64,000 nucleotides of DNA from Geobacter sp. (GCA_003314535.1 POSG01000002.1:372001-436000); one strand, 5' to 3'; counted from the first letter of the stretch, positions 25,575 to 35,239 are shown. The notes: generated by a model from the letters alone, not told the origin. Numbers and translations: made by a program.

Positions 25575-26876
25575 ATGCACGATACGGATATCAAAAGGAC
25601 CCTGAGTTACCGTCTGTCCATCTTCTGGATACTTGCCTTCGGTTATGTTCTCGTGTTCTTTCACCGCCTCTGTCCCGCGATAGTTGCAACCGACATGATG
25701 AGGGATCTTCACGCGGGGGGTACCCTGATCGGATTTCTCAGTTCAGCTTATTTCTATCCTTATGCTCTCATGCAGTTGCCTACCGGGCTCATGGCAGACA
25801 CCTGGGGGCCGAGAAGAACCATAACGCTGTTTCTCGGAATAGCATGCCTGGGTTCAGTGCTGCTCGGCGTCACCCCGACTCCTGCAGGTGCGGTAATCGG
25901 ACGTGTCCTGGTCGGCCTGGGGGTATCAACACTTTTCGTGTGTACCTTGAAAATACTTTCAGAATGGTTCAGCCTCAGGGAGTTTGTCAGCATGACCGGT
26001 ATTCTTCTGGCAATGGGTGGGGTCGGTTCTCTCTCCGCAGCCACGCCGATGGCTCTTGCCAGCACGCGGCTGGGATGGCGCTTGTCGTTCGTGCTCGTGG
26101 GGTTGTCGACTGCTGTCCTGGCTTTTCTCGTGTGGCGAGTAGTCCGGGATCGTCCGTCAGATCTGGGATGGCCGTCAACAGCGGAACATGAACAGACAGC
26201 GGAACCGTCCCCGAGGCTGGCCGATGGAATCAGGCAGGTGCTCACCCGACCGGCATTCTGGCCCCTGGCGTTCTGGTTCTTCTGCAAATACGGTATATTC
26301 ACCGCATTCGCCGGCCTGTGGGGCGGTCCGTTCATCATGCATGTCTATGGCGCCACGAAAGGCCAGGCCGGCGCAATCCTCTCCATGGTGGCCGCGGGAA
26401 TGATCATCGGCAGCCCGCTCATGGGTCGCCTTTCCAACAGGATTCTCAAAGGCCGCAAACCCGTGCTGGTCCTGGCCAGCGCCGTTATCGTCACCATCAC
26501 CGCCGCGCTTGCCTTCTTCACCGAGAACCTTTCACTCCCCATAATCGGCCTCATATGCTTCGGGCTCGGAATCTTTGCCAGCGCTGTTGCCGTCATTGGT
26601 TTCACCAGCGCACGCGAACTCTTCCCGGCAAGGATTGCAGGGACCTGCTTCGGCCTGCTCAACCTTTTCCCCTTTGCGGGAGGAGCTCTCCTGCAACCAC
26701 TACTGGGGCACATTCTGGAAAGGAACGGGAAAATCGGGCAGGCATTCACAACTGCGGGTTACAGGCAGGCGTTTTTGGTCCTTTTTATTTTTGCACTTGC
26801 GGCTACGTTATCCAGCCTTCTAGTAAAGGAAACGATTGGTGGAACCACTCGTAAAGCTCCTGAATCATCCGGCTGA
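25575..26876 (+). CDS. Major facilitator superfamily transporter
   Basis: 433 aa with 12 predicted hydrophobic segments. MFS signatures are seen in the first loop (GLMADTWGPRRTITL, the GxxxDRxGRR-type motif A) and in the second half (GRLSNRILKGRKP). The substrate is unknown. It begins 24 bp after the hybrid kinase and may be regulated with or by it. Residues 1-15 are cytoplasmic and polar. The C-terminal stop is followed closely by convergent genes on the other strand. Confidence 0.88.
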   Translation: MHDTDIKRTLSYRLSIFWILAFGYVLVFFHRLCPAIVATDMMRDLHAGGTLIGFLSSAYFYPYALMQLPTGLMADTWGPRRTITLFLGIACLGSVLLGVTPTPAGAVIGRVLVGLGVSTLFVCTLKILSEWFSLREFVSMTGILLAMGGVGSLSAATPMALASTRLGWRLSFVLVGLSTAVLAFLVWRVVRDRPSDLGWPSTAEHEQTAEPSPRLADGIRQVLTRPAFWPLAFWFFCKYGIFTAFAGLWGGPFIMHVYGATKGQAGAILSMVAAGMIIGSPLMGRLSNRILKGRKPVLVLASAVIVTITAALAFFTENLSLPIIGLICFGLGIFASAVAVIGFTSARELFPARIAGTCFGLLNLFPFAGGALLQPLLGHILERNGKIGQAFTTAGYRQAFLVLFIFALAATLSSLLVKETIGGTTRKAPESSG

Positions 26877-26909
26877 ATCTCATTATAATCTCGACACTTT
26901 GCTGATGTA

Positions 26910-27254
26910 TCAAGGGAACGGCGTCGAGCTGAAAGAGGCATATATTATCATGCCCAGAAAAAATGTAAGCCAGGCAATTAGTCTGATTAGGCTGCCCTTG
27001 CTCCTGGATTTATGGTAGTCAAAGAAAGCTATGGTGACAGCCAAAACTATTATGGCTGTCCATCCAATACCGAAAATTACAGGGTAGTCATTTGTAACAT
27101 TATCAATTCGCGTTCTTGCAGTATCCGATACTCTACTCAACACCCTTGCATAAATTTCAAGAAAGGCAAACAGGGCAAACAGCAGGGAAACCAGAACCCA
27201 GGCAACGATCCGGCTCACCGGCGAATTTTTGTCTCCCATGCCCTTTACCCCCAT
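26910..27254 (-). CDS. Small integral membrane protein of unknown function
   Basis: 114 aa with three hydrophobic segments (about 15-35, 57-77 and 88-108). No family was recognised. It lies 6 bp downstream of the lipoprotein gene on the same strand, so the two are probably co-transcribed. The GGGGGTAAAGG upstream of the start is a plausible RBS. Confidence 0.6.
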   Translation of the reverse strand: MGVKGMGDKNSPVSRIVAWVLVSLLFALFAFLEIYARVLSRVSDTARTRIDNVTNDYPVIFGIGWTAIIVLAVTIAFFDYHKSRSKGSLIRLIAWLTFFLGMIIYASFSSTPFP

Positions 27255-27260
27255 CAGGCG

Positions 27261-27617
27261 TTATCTTCTGTCGTATTCCGGCCTGTAATCATGGTGCTGA
27301 TCATAGTCCCGGTCTCTGCGTTCATCGAAATCCCTTCTGTCGCGGTCATGATCCCTGCCTTTGTGCCTGACTTCTTTCGGCCAATACGACCTGGGCAGTT
27401 CTGTCCACGGGCCGCTCCTTGATCTGGAGTAACGCCAGCTGTCGTTATCATACCAGTAGTACGTATTATCATAGTAATAAAACCGGTCAGGACCTATTTC
27501 GACAACCGCGGGAAGGGGTGAGACCACCAAACCGCCCTGGCCATATTGGTCGGTCGTGACCACACATGACACTAGGGACGAAGCAACGAATACGAGGATC
27601 AGAATAAGAAATTTCAT
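27261..27617 (-). CDS. Putative lipoprotein with charged Asp/Arg-rich tail
   Basis: 118 aa. The N-terminal signal ends in the lipobox LVSC (C18). The central part is aromatic-rich (RFYYYDNTYYWYDNDSWRYS, then GPWTELPRSYWP). From about residue 83 the tail alternates Arg, Asp and His. The GPW/aromatic core resembles that of the exported protein at 58091-58639. Function unknown. RBS GAGGAGG. Confidence 0.7.
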   Translation of the reverse strand: MKFLILILVFVASSLVSCVVTTDQYGQGGLVVSPLPAVVEIGPDRFYYYDNTYYWYDNDSWRYSRSRSGPWTELPRSYWPKEVRHKGRDHDRDRRDFDERRDRDYDQHHDYRPEYDRR

Positions 27618-27757
27618 GATTGCCTCCTCTTATCTGACACTGTCTTAGCAGTTATTCACCTGTAACCATTTTACAACCAATCGCCCTGAACATCTACAGT
27701 TTGTCCGCCCTCACGATGTCGACCGGCAAACTTGCCAGACCGGCATGATGTTCACGG

Positions 27758-28654
27758 TCACGGTTTGAATACCACCCTGGAGATTTTTCCGTCTGAAATG
27801 ATTATTCCTGTTGCCATTTCGTGCCGGAACCTCGACGGAGCAACATACTTCAGGGCAATCGTCCCGCCCTTTTCCGACATATCTGCCGCGACAAAGCGCA
27901 CCCGCGGGGTTTCACGCCATCCCCCCTCGGACAACTGGCCTGCGGAATTCACTTTCTGTCCGGGATGTTTGCGCAGATATTCGAAGGCCGCGCCATTGGC
28001 ATTGGTCAATTGGGTCTCAAGTGATATCTTTTGCACCCTGGAACGATATCCTTCATACGGCACTATGTAAAAGACGTTGAAAGCGACCGTTACCAAGAAT
28101 GCAACCAACATGAGAAAAATGAGATTCCCGAGTGTTTCCAACGTTGCCCGAAATGAACCCGCAGATTTCATTGCCGGTGAAACCTGCGGTGGGCCACTAT
28201 CCATCGATTCGGTTGTAGGCAGCGCCTTCTTCCACTGGCGCGCAAGTCTCCACATCCCCATGAGAAGAGCCATCAGCACCGACGTTGCAGCGAATGGCAG
28301 AAGTGCGATGCTTAACGGCAAAAGAATAAACAGTAAAATAACAGCGGAAGAAAGCGGACGGTCAACTCCCTTACAATTCCGCCCTGCGCCGGCATGCTTC
28401 AGCAATTCCGGAAGCCAGTGAATCATCTTGATCAGATTAAGGAAACTTGGAACCACTTGCCGGCCCTTCGCTGCAATCCCGTATGTTTTCCATAGTACAG
28501 CAAACCAAATCACCAGAGACAGGCCCGTCAAGGCTGATCCTGCAACCATGAAAATAGTTTCATCTACAATATTGATATAGCTGTACCCAATAAGCAGCAG
28601 GCCAGTTATGGCAAAAAACATGAAAAAGTAATGCAGAATTCCAAGAGCACGCAT
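27758..28654 (-). CDS. Membrane protein of unknown function
   Basis: 298 aa; start at 28654 after AAGGAG (a longer frame begins 24 bases earlier). Five hydrophobic segments are visible (near residues 6-25, 33-53, 95-135 as two, and 175-195). A soluble C-terminal domain of about 100 residues follows, probably extracytoplasmic. No known domain was recognised. An isolated gene between intergenic stretches. Confidence 0.65.
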   Translation of the reverse strand: MRALGILHYFFMFFAITGLLLIGYSYINIVDETIFMVAGSALTGLSLVIWFAVLWKTYGIAAKGRQVVPSFLNLIKMIHWLPELLKHAGAGRNCKGVDRPLSSAVILLFILLPLSIALLPFAATSVLMALLMGMWRLARQWKKALPTTESMDSGPPQVSPAMKSAGSFRATLETLGNLIFLMLVAFLVTVAFNVFYIVPYEGYRSRVQKISLETQLTNANGAAFEYLRKHPGQKVNSAGQLSEGGWRETPRVRFVAADMSEKGGTIALKYVAPSRFRHEMATGIIISDGKISRVVFKP

Positions 28655-28996
28655 AGACCACTCCTTTACAGGACTCATGGAAGATTTTCAGATTCCCTGG
28701 AATGTTAACTCTTCCAACTTCACGAAAAAATATTCTTTGATTGACAGCTTTACGGGGAATCATTCTTGTTGATGAACTGATTTTATAACTTAATGTTATC
28801 CACGAAGCAATACCTATCCTTGCAACCAGACGCACCCCCCGTCCCTGCCAGTCGTGCACTGGAATAAGTAGCCAGCAAATGCCAGGTTTCGAAAATTCAA
28901 CCTTTCCTGTCAACCATTCATGCAGACATCCGTTTTTTGATGTAAACGCAGCATGAAAGGGAAGACTTCCCTCCACCATCGAAAGGAGAGCAGAAA
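28655..28996. other. Intergenic region, nothing recognised
   Basis: Between divergent genes; it should contain both promoters. I see no strong sigma-54 site, riboswitch or open frame. AAAGGAG at 28983-28989 is the RBS of the next gene. Confidence 0.4.
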
Positions 28997-29473
28997 ATGA
29001 GACAGGTCAAGCTGGCGATCGCAGCCACCGTGGCCCTTGCAGGCCTGATGGGTTTTGGAAGCATGGCATCCGCACATCAGGGTAACGGTATGGGACCCGG
29101 GGGACCGGGAATGGGTCATGACAAGGGGATGATGCACTGCGACAAGCGCGGCGGCTTCCGGATGGGTCCGGGCGCCCGCCTGGACATGATGACGGCACAC
29201 CTGGGGTTGACTCCTGAGCAGAGATATAAGATCCTTCCGATCCTTGATGCTCAGTTCAAGGAGATGAAAGCTGTGCGTGCTGACGAGAACCTCACCCGTG
29301 CCCAGACTCGTGAGAAAATGCAGGCAATTCATGCGAAATGTTTCGATCAGATCAGGGGTATCCTGACGGCGGAACAGCAGAAGAAAGCCGATGAAATGAG
29401 AAAGCAGTTCGCTGAACGCTGCAAATTCCGTCAGGCAAAAACGGGGCAACCTGCGCCTGCCCCCCAGAAATAA
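28997..29473 (+). CDS. Periplasmic LTXXQ-type (Spy/CpxP-like) protein
   Basis: 158 aa with a signal peptide (cleavage near ASA, residue 26). A Gly/Met/His-rich stretch (about 27-60) may bind metal. Two LTxxQ-like motifs are present: LGLTPEQRYKILPIL and GILTAEQQKKADEM. Homologues are metal- or envelope-stress-responsive chaperones. RBS AAAGGAGAG. It ends in an intrinsic terminator at 29503. Confidence 0.8.
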   Translation: MRQVKLAIAATVALAGLMGFGSMASAHQGNGMGPGGPGMGHDKGMMHCDKRGGFRMGPGARLDMMTAHLGLTPEQRYKILPILDAQFKEMKAVRADENLTRAQTREKMQAIHAKCFDQIRGILTAEQQKKADEMRKQFAERCKFRQAKTGQPAPAPQK

Positions 29474-29502
29474 GGAGTTTATGGCTTAAAGTGGGAAACA
29501 AG

Positions 29503-29526
29503 AAAGCCCGGCATACGGGCTTTTTT
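29503..29526 (+). terminator. Intrinsic terminator of the LTXXQ gene
   Basis: AAGCCCG and CGGGCTT pair around GCATA and run into six Ts. Confidence 0.9.
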
Positions 29527-29700
29527 GTTTCCCGATCAATTCAACGCGCCATCTCCCGAGTCGAACGACGGATACATATCAAGACGTTGTGAAAAAACAG
29601 GATACAACCTGATCTTGACGTACTTTCAACGTGGATGCTATCCTCCCCTGTCACAACTGCAACCGGTGATCTTCAAATTCATTGCAGGAGGAGCAACCGC

Positions 29701-30936
29701 GTGCTTAAGAGCGTTCTGGGAATACTCGCACTTCTGGCCGTAGCGTGGCTGTCGAGTGAAAACCGCCGGATTTTCCGCTGGCGGACAATCCTTGCCGGAC
29801 TGTCCCTGCAGGCGGCGGTGGCCGTGCTCATGCTGAAGGCGCCGCTGTTCCGGGAAACCTTCCTCTGGCTCAACTCCGTCGTAATGACCTTCCAGGAAGC
29901 GACACAGGCAGGCACATCATTCGTGTTCGGCTACGTGGGTGGAGGACCGCTGCCGTTCGTGGAAACCAGGCCTGGAGGCTCTTTTTCCTTGGCATTCCAG
30001 GCTTTGCCGCTGGTGCTGGTCATCGGCGCCCTCACCGCCCTGCTCTATTACTGGCGCATCCTGCCCAAGGTTGTGCAGGCCTTTTCCTGGGTGCTGCGCA
30101 AGACCATGGGCATTGGAGGGGCATTGGGCGTCGTCTCGTCAGGATGCATCTTTCTCGGCATGATCGAATCCCCCCTGCTTATCCGCCCCTACCTGTGCAG
30201 ATTGACCCGCAGCGAACTTTTCGCCATGATGACCACCGGCCTCTCCTGCATAGCCGGCACCATGCTGGTGCTCTACGCCACGGTCCTGCATGGCGTCATC
30301 CCGGACGCATTCGGCCATATCCTTACCGCTTCCATCATTCATGCCCCGGCCGCGCTGACCCTCGCCACGGTCATGGTGCCGGAAACCGGTCCCCAGACAC
30401 TTGGCGCCGAGATTTCCCGCTATGAAGCGACCAGCGGCATGGACGCCCTTGCCAAGGGGACCTGGGATGGCCTCCAGCTTCTCTTCAACATAGTGGCCAT
30501 CCTGATCGTTTTCGTAGCGCTGGTCAAGCTTGCAAATATCTTCCTCGGGCAATTGCCGGATGTATTCGGCACATCCATCACCCTGGAACGAATACTTGGA
30601 ACAGTGATGGCGCCGGTAGTCTGGCTCATTGGTGTCCCGTGGGAAGAAGCGCCGACCGCGGGTGCGCTCATGGGCACCAAGGTAGTGCTGAACGAGTTGC
30701 TGGCCTACCTGGACATGGCGAAGCTCCCCGAGGCCGCGCTTTGCGCCAGGAGCAGGATGATAATGACATATGCCATGTGCAGCTTTGCCAACATCGGAAG
30801 CCTCGGAATCCTCATCGGCGGGTTGGGTTCGCTCTGCCCCGAAAGAAGGGGCGAAATAGTGGCAATGGGTGCAAAAGCCCTCTTTGCCGGGGTGCTGGCC
30901 TCATTGATGACCGGAGCCATCGTCGGCATGCTGTAA
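29701..30936 (+). CDS. Concentrative nucleoside transporter (NupC/CNT family)
   Basis: 411 aa from GTG 29701, which has GGAGGAGC upstream; an in-frame ATG at 29635 has none. Multiple hydrophobic helices. CNT signatures are present: GVVSSGCIFLGMIESPLLI with the conserved G-x-x-E-S-P-L, EATSGMDALAKGTWDGLQL, and GVPWEEAPTAGALMGTK with the E-x-x-x-A-G-x-x-x-G-x-K motif. It imports nucleosides with H+ or Na+. Single gene with its own promoter region. Confidence 0.93.
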   Translation: MLKSVLGILALLAVAWLSSENRRIFRWRTILAGLSLQAAVAVLMLKAPLFRETFLWLNSVVMTFQEATQAGTSFVFGYVGGGPLPFVETRPGGSFSLAFQALPLVLVIGALTALLYYWRILPKVVQAFSWVLRKTMGIGGALGVVSSGCIFLGMIESPLLIRPYLCRLTRSELFAMMTTGLSCIAGTMLVLYATVLHGVIPDAFGHILTASIIHAPAALTLATVMVPETGPQTLGAEISRYEATSGMDALAKGTWDGLQLLFNIVAILIVFVALVKLANIFLGQLPDVFGTSITLERILGTVMAPVVWLIGVPWEEAPTAGALMGTKVVLNELLAYLDMAKLPEAALCARSRMIMTYAMCSFANIGSLGILIGGLGSLCPERRGEIVAMGAKALFAGVLASLMTGAIVGML

Positions 30937-30962
30937 AGCTAATTTTCAGCGAATATTGAAAA

Positions 30963-31712
30963 TTACCGGGAAACAGCTTCCCCTTTATCGCCAAGTGTTC
31001 CCATATATTTCACGATGGTGCCGACAATTTCCTTTGCGGTCTTCTTCACATCTCTTTCCGAGGCGTTCTTCTCCATCACGAATTTCGCCGCGGCCACATA
31101 AGGATTCATTGTTACCACAGCTCCTGGAATCCTGTTCGGGTCCTTTTCAGTGCCGAAGATAATGAACGGTGCATCGGGGTTTTCCGACAGGTCGCTTACC
31201 GAGACGTAGAGTTCCATTGCAGTTGCGCCAGCACCGAAACCGATGGCCGCCCGCACGACGCGCTTACCTTGATCAACCTCGGTGAAAACACCCCTGATCA
31301 GCCACCCGCCTGGGGGGAGCGGGGCACCGGGAATGCATCGCTTGGCGTCGATTTTCTGCTCGTTGAATCCCTTGACCAGGGAAGCGGACATCAGTTCGAC
31401 AAGCTTTTCTGCTTTCTGCCGGGGATCGTTCCGCTGAGTCACCCGTGACATGACGCGCCCGATGACCGGGGGTCCTTTCCTTTCGGAGCTTTGCGTCGTA
31501 TCATACCCCAGATCGAAATCCTGTATGTATATGACAGACGGAGCAGATGACGGCTGCCGGGCCGCATCAACCCTGCTCTGCACCTTCACTTCCCCCGTTA
31601 TTTTTTTAGTGATTTCACCTGCAGCGGAAATTGCGGGAAAGACAGCAGGCATTGCCAGGAGAGCAAGTATAACGAGAATCGAATTACTGGTTCCAAGAAC
31701 GGAGCGGGCCAT
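30963..31712 (-). CDS. Exported protein of DUF4410 type
   Basis: 249 aa with a signal peptide (residues 1-30, ending ISAAG). The central region, VIYIQDFDL then KAEKLVELMSASLVKGFNEQ and WLIRGVFTEVDQGKRVVRAA, matches DUF4410-like exported or lipoproteins of unknown role. No lipobox cysteine is visible. The gene is monocistronic, with CinA on the same strand upstream (94 bp away). Confidence 0.65.
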   Translation of the reverse strand: MARSVLGTSNSILVILALLAMPAVFPAISAAGEITKKITGEVKVQSRVDAARQPSSAPSVIYIQDFDLGYDTTQSSERKGPPVIGRVMSRVTQRNDPRQKAEKLVELMSASLVKGFNEQKIDAKRCIPGAPLPPGGWLIRGVFTEVDQGKRVVRAAIGFGAGATAMELYVSVSDLSENPDAPFIIFGTEKDPNRIPGAVVTMNPYVAAAKFVMEKNASERDVKKTAKEIVGTIVKYMGTLGDKGEAVSR

Positions 31713-31805
31713 GGGCTATCCTTTCATTCATCGTTGTCAATGCGTCTGATTAAGTTTCCCGGGCTCAGTTTCTCCCAAAGCGCTTAGATTCTGCCGGACC
31801 TATGC

Positions 31806-32627
31806 TTATACCTTGACCCTGCAATCGAAACCAAGTAAAGCAATACCTTTCTTCAAGTCCCGCATTGCAGCATTAATCAGCTTTTCCAGCGAAGGGCTGT
31901 CAGTGCCCACCGTGGTCAGTGTTATGTCCAGTTCCGGGGTTTCACCGGGCATTGTCGCCAGCAGCTTGATATAGACGCCCGGGTGGGCAGGTGCGACTTT
32001 GCTGAGAACCGGCTCCAGTATGGACTCGTCATTGCAGAAGACAGTCATGGTCCGCATTAAGGCGATGCCGCCACGGAAAGTCTCCTGAAGGAAAGGCTGC
32101 AGTGAACTGTTGAAAATGCCGCGCAATTCTTTTGGAATACCGGGAAGACAGATGATTGTTGACCTCCCGGCATGCAGCAGGGAACAGGGCGCAGTGCCGA
32201 CCGTGTTGTAGAGCGGTATTGTCCCTTCGGGCAGCCAGGCCATTTTCTCCCGCGCCGGGGTCAGGCCACCCTGGTCGAGAATCCCCTTCCCGAACAGCGC
32301 GTCATAGCTCGCCCTGATCATCTCGCGCGCCTGCTGATCGAGATGGAGCGCTCTGCCGACACACCTTGCAACCGCTGCCAGGGTGAGGTCGTCGGCGGTC
32401 GGTCCCAGGCCGCCGGAAGTGATGATGACCTTGGTGCCACGTTCCAGTGCGGAATGCAGCGCCGCTGCGATTCTGTCCAAGTCGTCGCGAAGCGCCGTCT
32501 GCTGAACCACCAGTCCGCCCATGCCGGCTATCTCCCTGCACAGCCAATGGCTGTTCGTATCCTGGATCTCGCCATTAAGGATTTCATTGCCGATGATGAA
32601 CAGTTCAACGGTAACCGGCTCATGCAT
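31806..32627 (-). CDS. CinA-like molybdopterin-binding-fold protein (COG1058)
   Basis: 273 aa; start at 32627 after AAAGGAGCT. The MoCF_biosynth fold is visible (IGNEILNGEIQDTNSHWLCR, TKVIITSGGLGPTADDLT, ICLPGIPKEL). It lacks the C-terminal nicotinamide-nucleotide amidase domain of full CinA, so it belongs to the short nucleotide-pyrophosphatase-type group that recycles damaged pyridine nucleotides or ADP-ribose in characterised members. Which substrate applies here is unknown. Confidence 0.82.
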   Translation of the reverse strand: MHEPVTVELFIIGNEILNGEIQDTNSHWLCREIAGMGGLVVQQTALRDDLDRIAAALHSALERGTKVIITSGGLGPTADDLTLAAVARCVGRALHLDQQAREMIRASYDALFGKGILDQGGLTPAREKMAWLPEGTIPLYNTVGTAPCSLLHAGRSTIICLPGIPKELRGIFNSSLQPFLQETFRGGIALMRTMTVFCNDESILEPVLSKVAPAHPGVYIKLLATMPGETPELDITLTTVGTDSPSLEKLINAAMRDLKKGIALLGFDCRVKV

Positions 32628-32838
32628 GGAAAGCTCCTTTGTGCCATTTTTGTTGGTGCCTGGTGTCACAAGTATACACGCCTTTAAAAGAGAGAGGAAA
32701 TACCGGATCAATTTTCAGTTATAATAAATGGAGTCCTTCCAGCGCAGACGGCATTATGCCTGGCACATATCCATGCCTGTGCCAGTTTCACACAAAATCG
32801 AAGTGGAGACCATCCGTGCGCGTGGAGAAAGGAACAGA

Positions 32839-33075
32839 ATGAACACTCGAATTACCGTTCAAACCTATGCCGGTTACAAAGGGGATGAAAGGCCGGTCTC
32901 GTTCACGCAGGATGGTCGGACCTGCCAGGTATTGAAAATCGTCGACCGCTGGTACGATCAAGACCACAATTGCTTCAAAGTGCTCGCTGCCGACGGCAAG
33001 ACATGCCTTCTGAGACACGACCTGAATGAAGATGAGTGGGAGATCGTTGAGAGTCGGGACACCAAAACCGGTTGA
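32839..33075 (+). CDS. Small conserved cytoplasmic protein of unknown function
   Basis: 78 aa; ATG at 32839 after GAAAGGAAC (longer in-frame starts lack an RBS). Beta-rich sequence with two cysteines (RTCQVLKIVDRWYD, KTCLLRHDLNEDEWEI). No transmembrane segment. I do not recognise a named family, but small Geobacter proteins of this type are common. It is convergent with the phosphoesterase gene. Confidence 0.65.
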   Translation: MNTRITVQTYAGYKGDERPVSFTQDGRTCQVLKIVDRWYDQDHNCFKVLAADGKTCLLRHDLNEDEWEIVESRDTKTG

Positions 33076-33149
33076 CATGGAACCATGTGCCTCCCCAGGA
33101 AACCGGTTCCTGCCTAAGCTGCGGATCTGTCATTTTTTCGTTTTTTGTT

Positions 33150-34619
33150 TTACCATGTTGTCAATCCAACCACCCTTCTCAGAATCATGATCGTGTCCCT
33201 TACATCTATAGAGCCGTCGCCCAAAGGTCTCCCATCGTTTCCCAGGGGGAACACATCGCCAATCCTGCTGGTCGTGTCGTCTGCTGCCAGCAGCCCGACC
33301 ACGATCTGTAAGTCCAAAAGAGCGTCCGCCAGATCAATCACCTTGTTTCTGTTCAGGTCGCCGTCATGAAGTATGGTTACATATGTGACTATGGTATCCA
33401 TGCGCGCTCCCGAACCCGTCGCAGCCTGGACGTCCAGCGTCAGCTCCCCTTCAGCCAGTGCCGACGCATCCCATGTCCCCTGCCAGAGCCTTTGATTGCC
33501 GGGCACGCTCGTCATGGGCTGCCAACTCCCACCGTTAACCCTGTATTGAACCTGCGTGACTGGAGCCGGGTCGAAAACCAGGGCGCGTATCGGGTTCGAC
33601 GCAGAATTGGAAATCGTGTACGCATACGGATTGACGATGCCTCCCAAACGCCTGTCCATGGGCGCAGTGATCAAAAGCACCGGCCACGTGCCCACGGACT
33701 GGGTGACAGAGGAAATGCCGTTGCAGTCGATTGCCGTGACCGTGTACTGATTGGGGCTGTCTTTGCCGAGAGACGAAACGTTGAAATAGAAGACCCCGTC
33801 GGTCATGTTCTCGGCGAAAAACTTCTCCGACGAGACATGGGTATGCCCGTAACCGTACAGCGAAGCACCGTAGCCGTTCAAGAGGCTCACGAACTCGTCT
33901 TTTCCATAAAACAGGTAGGTATCCGTTTCATTTTCCGTCGGCGCCAGGGGATGATGCCCGAAGGCGAGTGTCAGTTCGGCGTCCGGATTGGCGGCCATCT
34001 CGCCGCTGATGAAGGAAAGTTCACCTGAGTCAAGTCCGGCATTGTCACCGTATGGCCAGAAGAAGCTGAAATGATCCCCCGTGTTGCCGGCGCTGTTCAC
34101 ACCGAGAAAGTGGTATTTCCCCCATGGTCCGGTCCTCGTCCAGGATGCCTGGGTCCTGCCCGTCGCGCGTCCCTGGACTGAGTTCGCCAGATAATAGCTG
34201 AAGTATTGGTCATTGTAGGCATCGTGATTCCCAGGGATGTCGAAGTAGCTGCCTGCATCTACTCCGTTGCTGTTCAGAATGTCCCTGTACTGGTCCCATT
34301 CAGCCTGGTAGGGGCCGTTGGGATACCCAAAAATGTTCCCGTTTGTCGAATCCGTGAGATCTCCCGTCATCACGATGAAACTCGGATTGATGGCATTACG
34401 TGCCTGGCCGGTCAGCCACTGGAGATTTGCGCTATCCGTGGACCCGGAAGCGCCGATGTGGCTGTCGGACGCATGGATGAACCACATGACTTTGTCGGAG
34501 TCGGTACTGTAATACGCCGAATGGGGGTCAGCAGCTGACAGGGGCGAGGACAAACCGAAAACGATGATGAGAAACATTAAATTACGCAGGTAATGCTGCG
34601 TTCGATGTATCATCCACAT
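33150..34619 (-). CDS. Secreted calcineurin-like metallophosphoesterase with C-terminal dockerin-like repeats
   Basis: 489 aa with a signal peptide (about 1-29). Metallophosphoesterase motifs in order: HASDSHIGA (D-x-H), VMTGDLTDS (GD), PGNHDAY (GNHD), FGHHPLAP (GHH) and GYGHTH (GHTH), giving a full dinuclear-metal site. The C-terminal ~70 residues hold two Ca-binding loops of dockerin type I form (DGDLNRNKVIDLADALL and DVRDTIMILRRVVGL). A dockerin outside a cellulolytic organism may anchor the enzyme to a cohesin-bearing surface protein. The start abuts the TPR gene stop, so the genes are translationally coupled, and a GEMM-type riboswitch precedes both. Confidence 0.87.
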   Translation of the reverse strand: MWMIHRTQHYLRNLMFLIIVFGLSSPLSAADPHSAYYSTDSDKVMWFIHASDSHIGASGSTDSANLQWLTGQARNAINPSFIVMTGDLTDSTNGNIFGYPNGPYQAEWDQYRDILNSNGVDAGSYFDIPGNHDAYNDQYFSYYLANSVQGRATGRTQASWTRTGPWGKYHFLGVNSAGNTGDHFSFFWPYGDNAGLDSGELSFISGEMAANPDAELTLAFGHHPLAPTENETDTYLFYGKDEFVSLLNGYGASLYGYGHTHVSSEKFFAENMTDGVFYFNVSSLGKDSPNQYTVTAIDCNGISSVTQSVGTWPVLLITAPMDRRLGGIVNPYAYTISNSASNPIRALVFDPAPVTQVQYRVNGGSWQPMTSVPGNQRLWQGTWDASALAEGELTLDVQAATGSGARMDTIVTYVTILHDGDLNRNKVIDLADALLDLQIVVGLLAADDTTSRIGDVFPLGNDGRPLGDGSIDVRDTIMILRRVVGLTTW

Positions 34620-35150
34620 TTACCTCACCCCCGTATCCTGATGGGCATGGACTTTCGATATATACGAATCCAGCGCCTCCAGCGCCTTTGGATCACAGGT
34701 GTGGCTCTTTGCATTCTCAAGGGCCCGGATGGCTTCAACAGGCTTTTTCAGTTCAATCAGTGCAAGCGCCTGATTCACGTATGCATCAAGGTCGTGCGGG
34801 TCAAGTTCTGCGACCCGTCGATACTCCTCGGCAGCACCTTCGAAGTTCTTCTGGACGTAATACACGCGAGCCAGGTTCCGATGAGCCTCTGTATGGGCGG
34901 CATCTTTTGAAATCGCAGCCTTGAACTCTCTGATGGCCAGGCCATAATTCCTCTCTGCCTCTGCAGCCTGCTTTTTGGGCGCGTGGTCATAAAATCCTTT
35001 TTTGAAGTATTCCATTCCCTGCCGGTTGTGGAAACCTGCGTCACTCTCACCGGTTTCCTGGCAAAATGCCCCGGGCAGGGAGAGGAGAGCGAAGGCCAGC
35101 GCAGCGGCCGCAACTGACTGCAACCTTCGAAGAAACACCTTCTTCGTCAT
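34620..35150 (-). CDS. Exported TPR-repeat protein
   Basis: 176 aa from the ATG at 35150 (GGGGGTAG upstream). Signal peptide to about residue 31 (GAFC, with a possible lipobox-like cysteine). Three TPR units are visible (AIREFKAAISKDAAHTEAHR, NLARVYYVQKNFEGAAEEYR, NQALALIELKKPVEAIRAL). Probably a periplasmic scaffold for the phosphoesterase encoded immediately downstream with no intergenic base. Confidence 0.8.
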   Translation of the reverse strand: MTKKVFLRRLQSVAAAALAFALLSLPGAFCQETGESDAGFHNRQGMEYFKKGFYDHAPKKQAAEAERNYGLAIREFKAAISKDAAHTEAHRNLARVYYVQKNFEGAAEEYRRVAELDPHDLDAYVNQALALIELKKPVEAIRALENAKSHTCDPKALEALDSYISKVHAHQDTGVR

Positions 35151-35239
35151 GGCACTACCCCCCTTTCGGTTCCGTGTCATGGGAATACGCCGGAAACCTG
35201 TCAAGAGTCGCGGTCATGCCGCATTTTCGAACAAAAACG

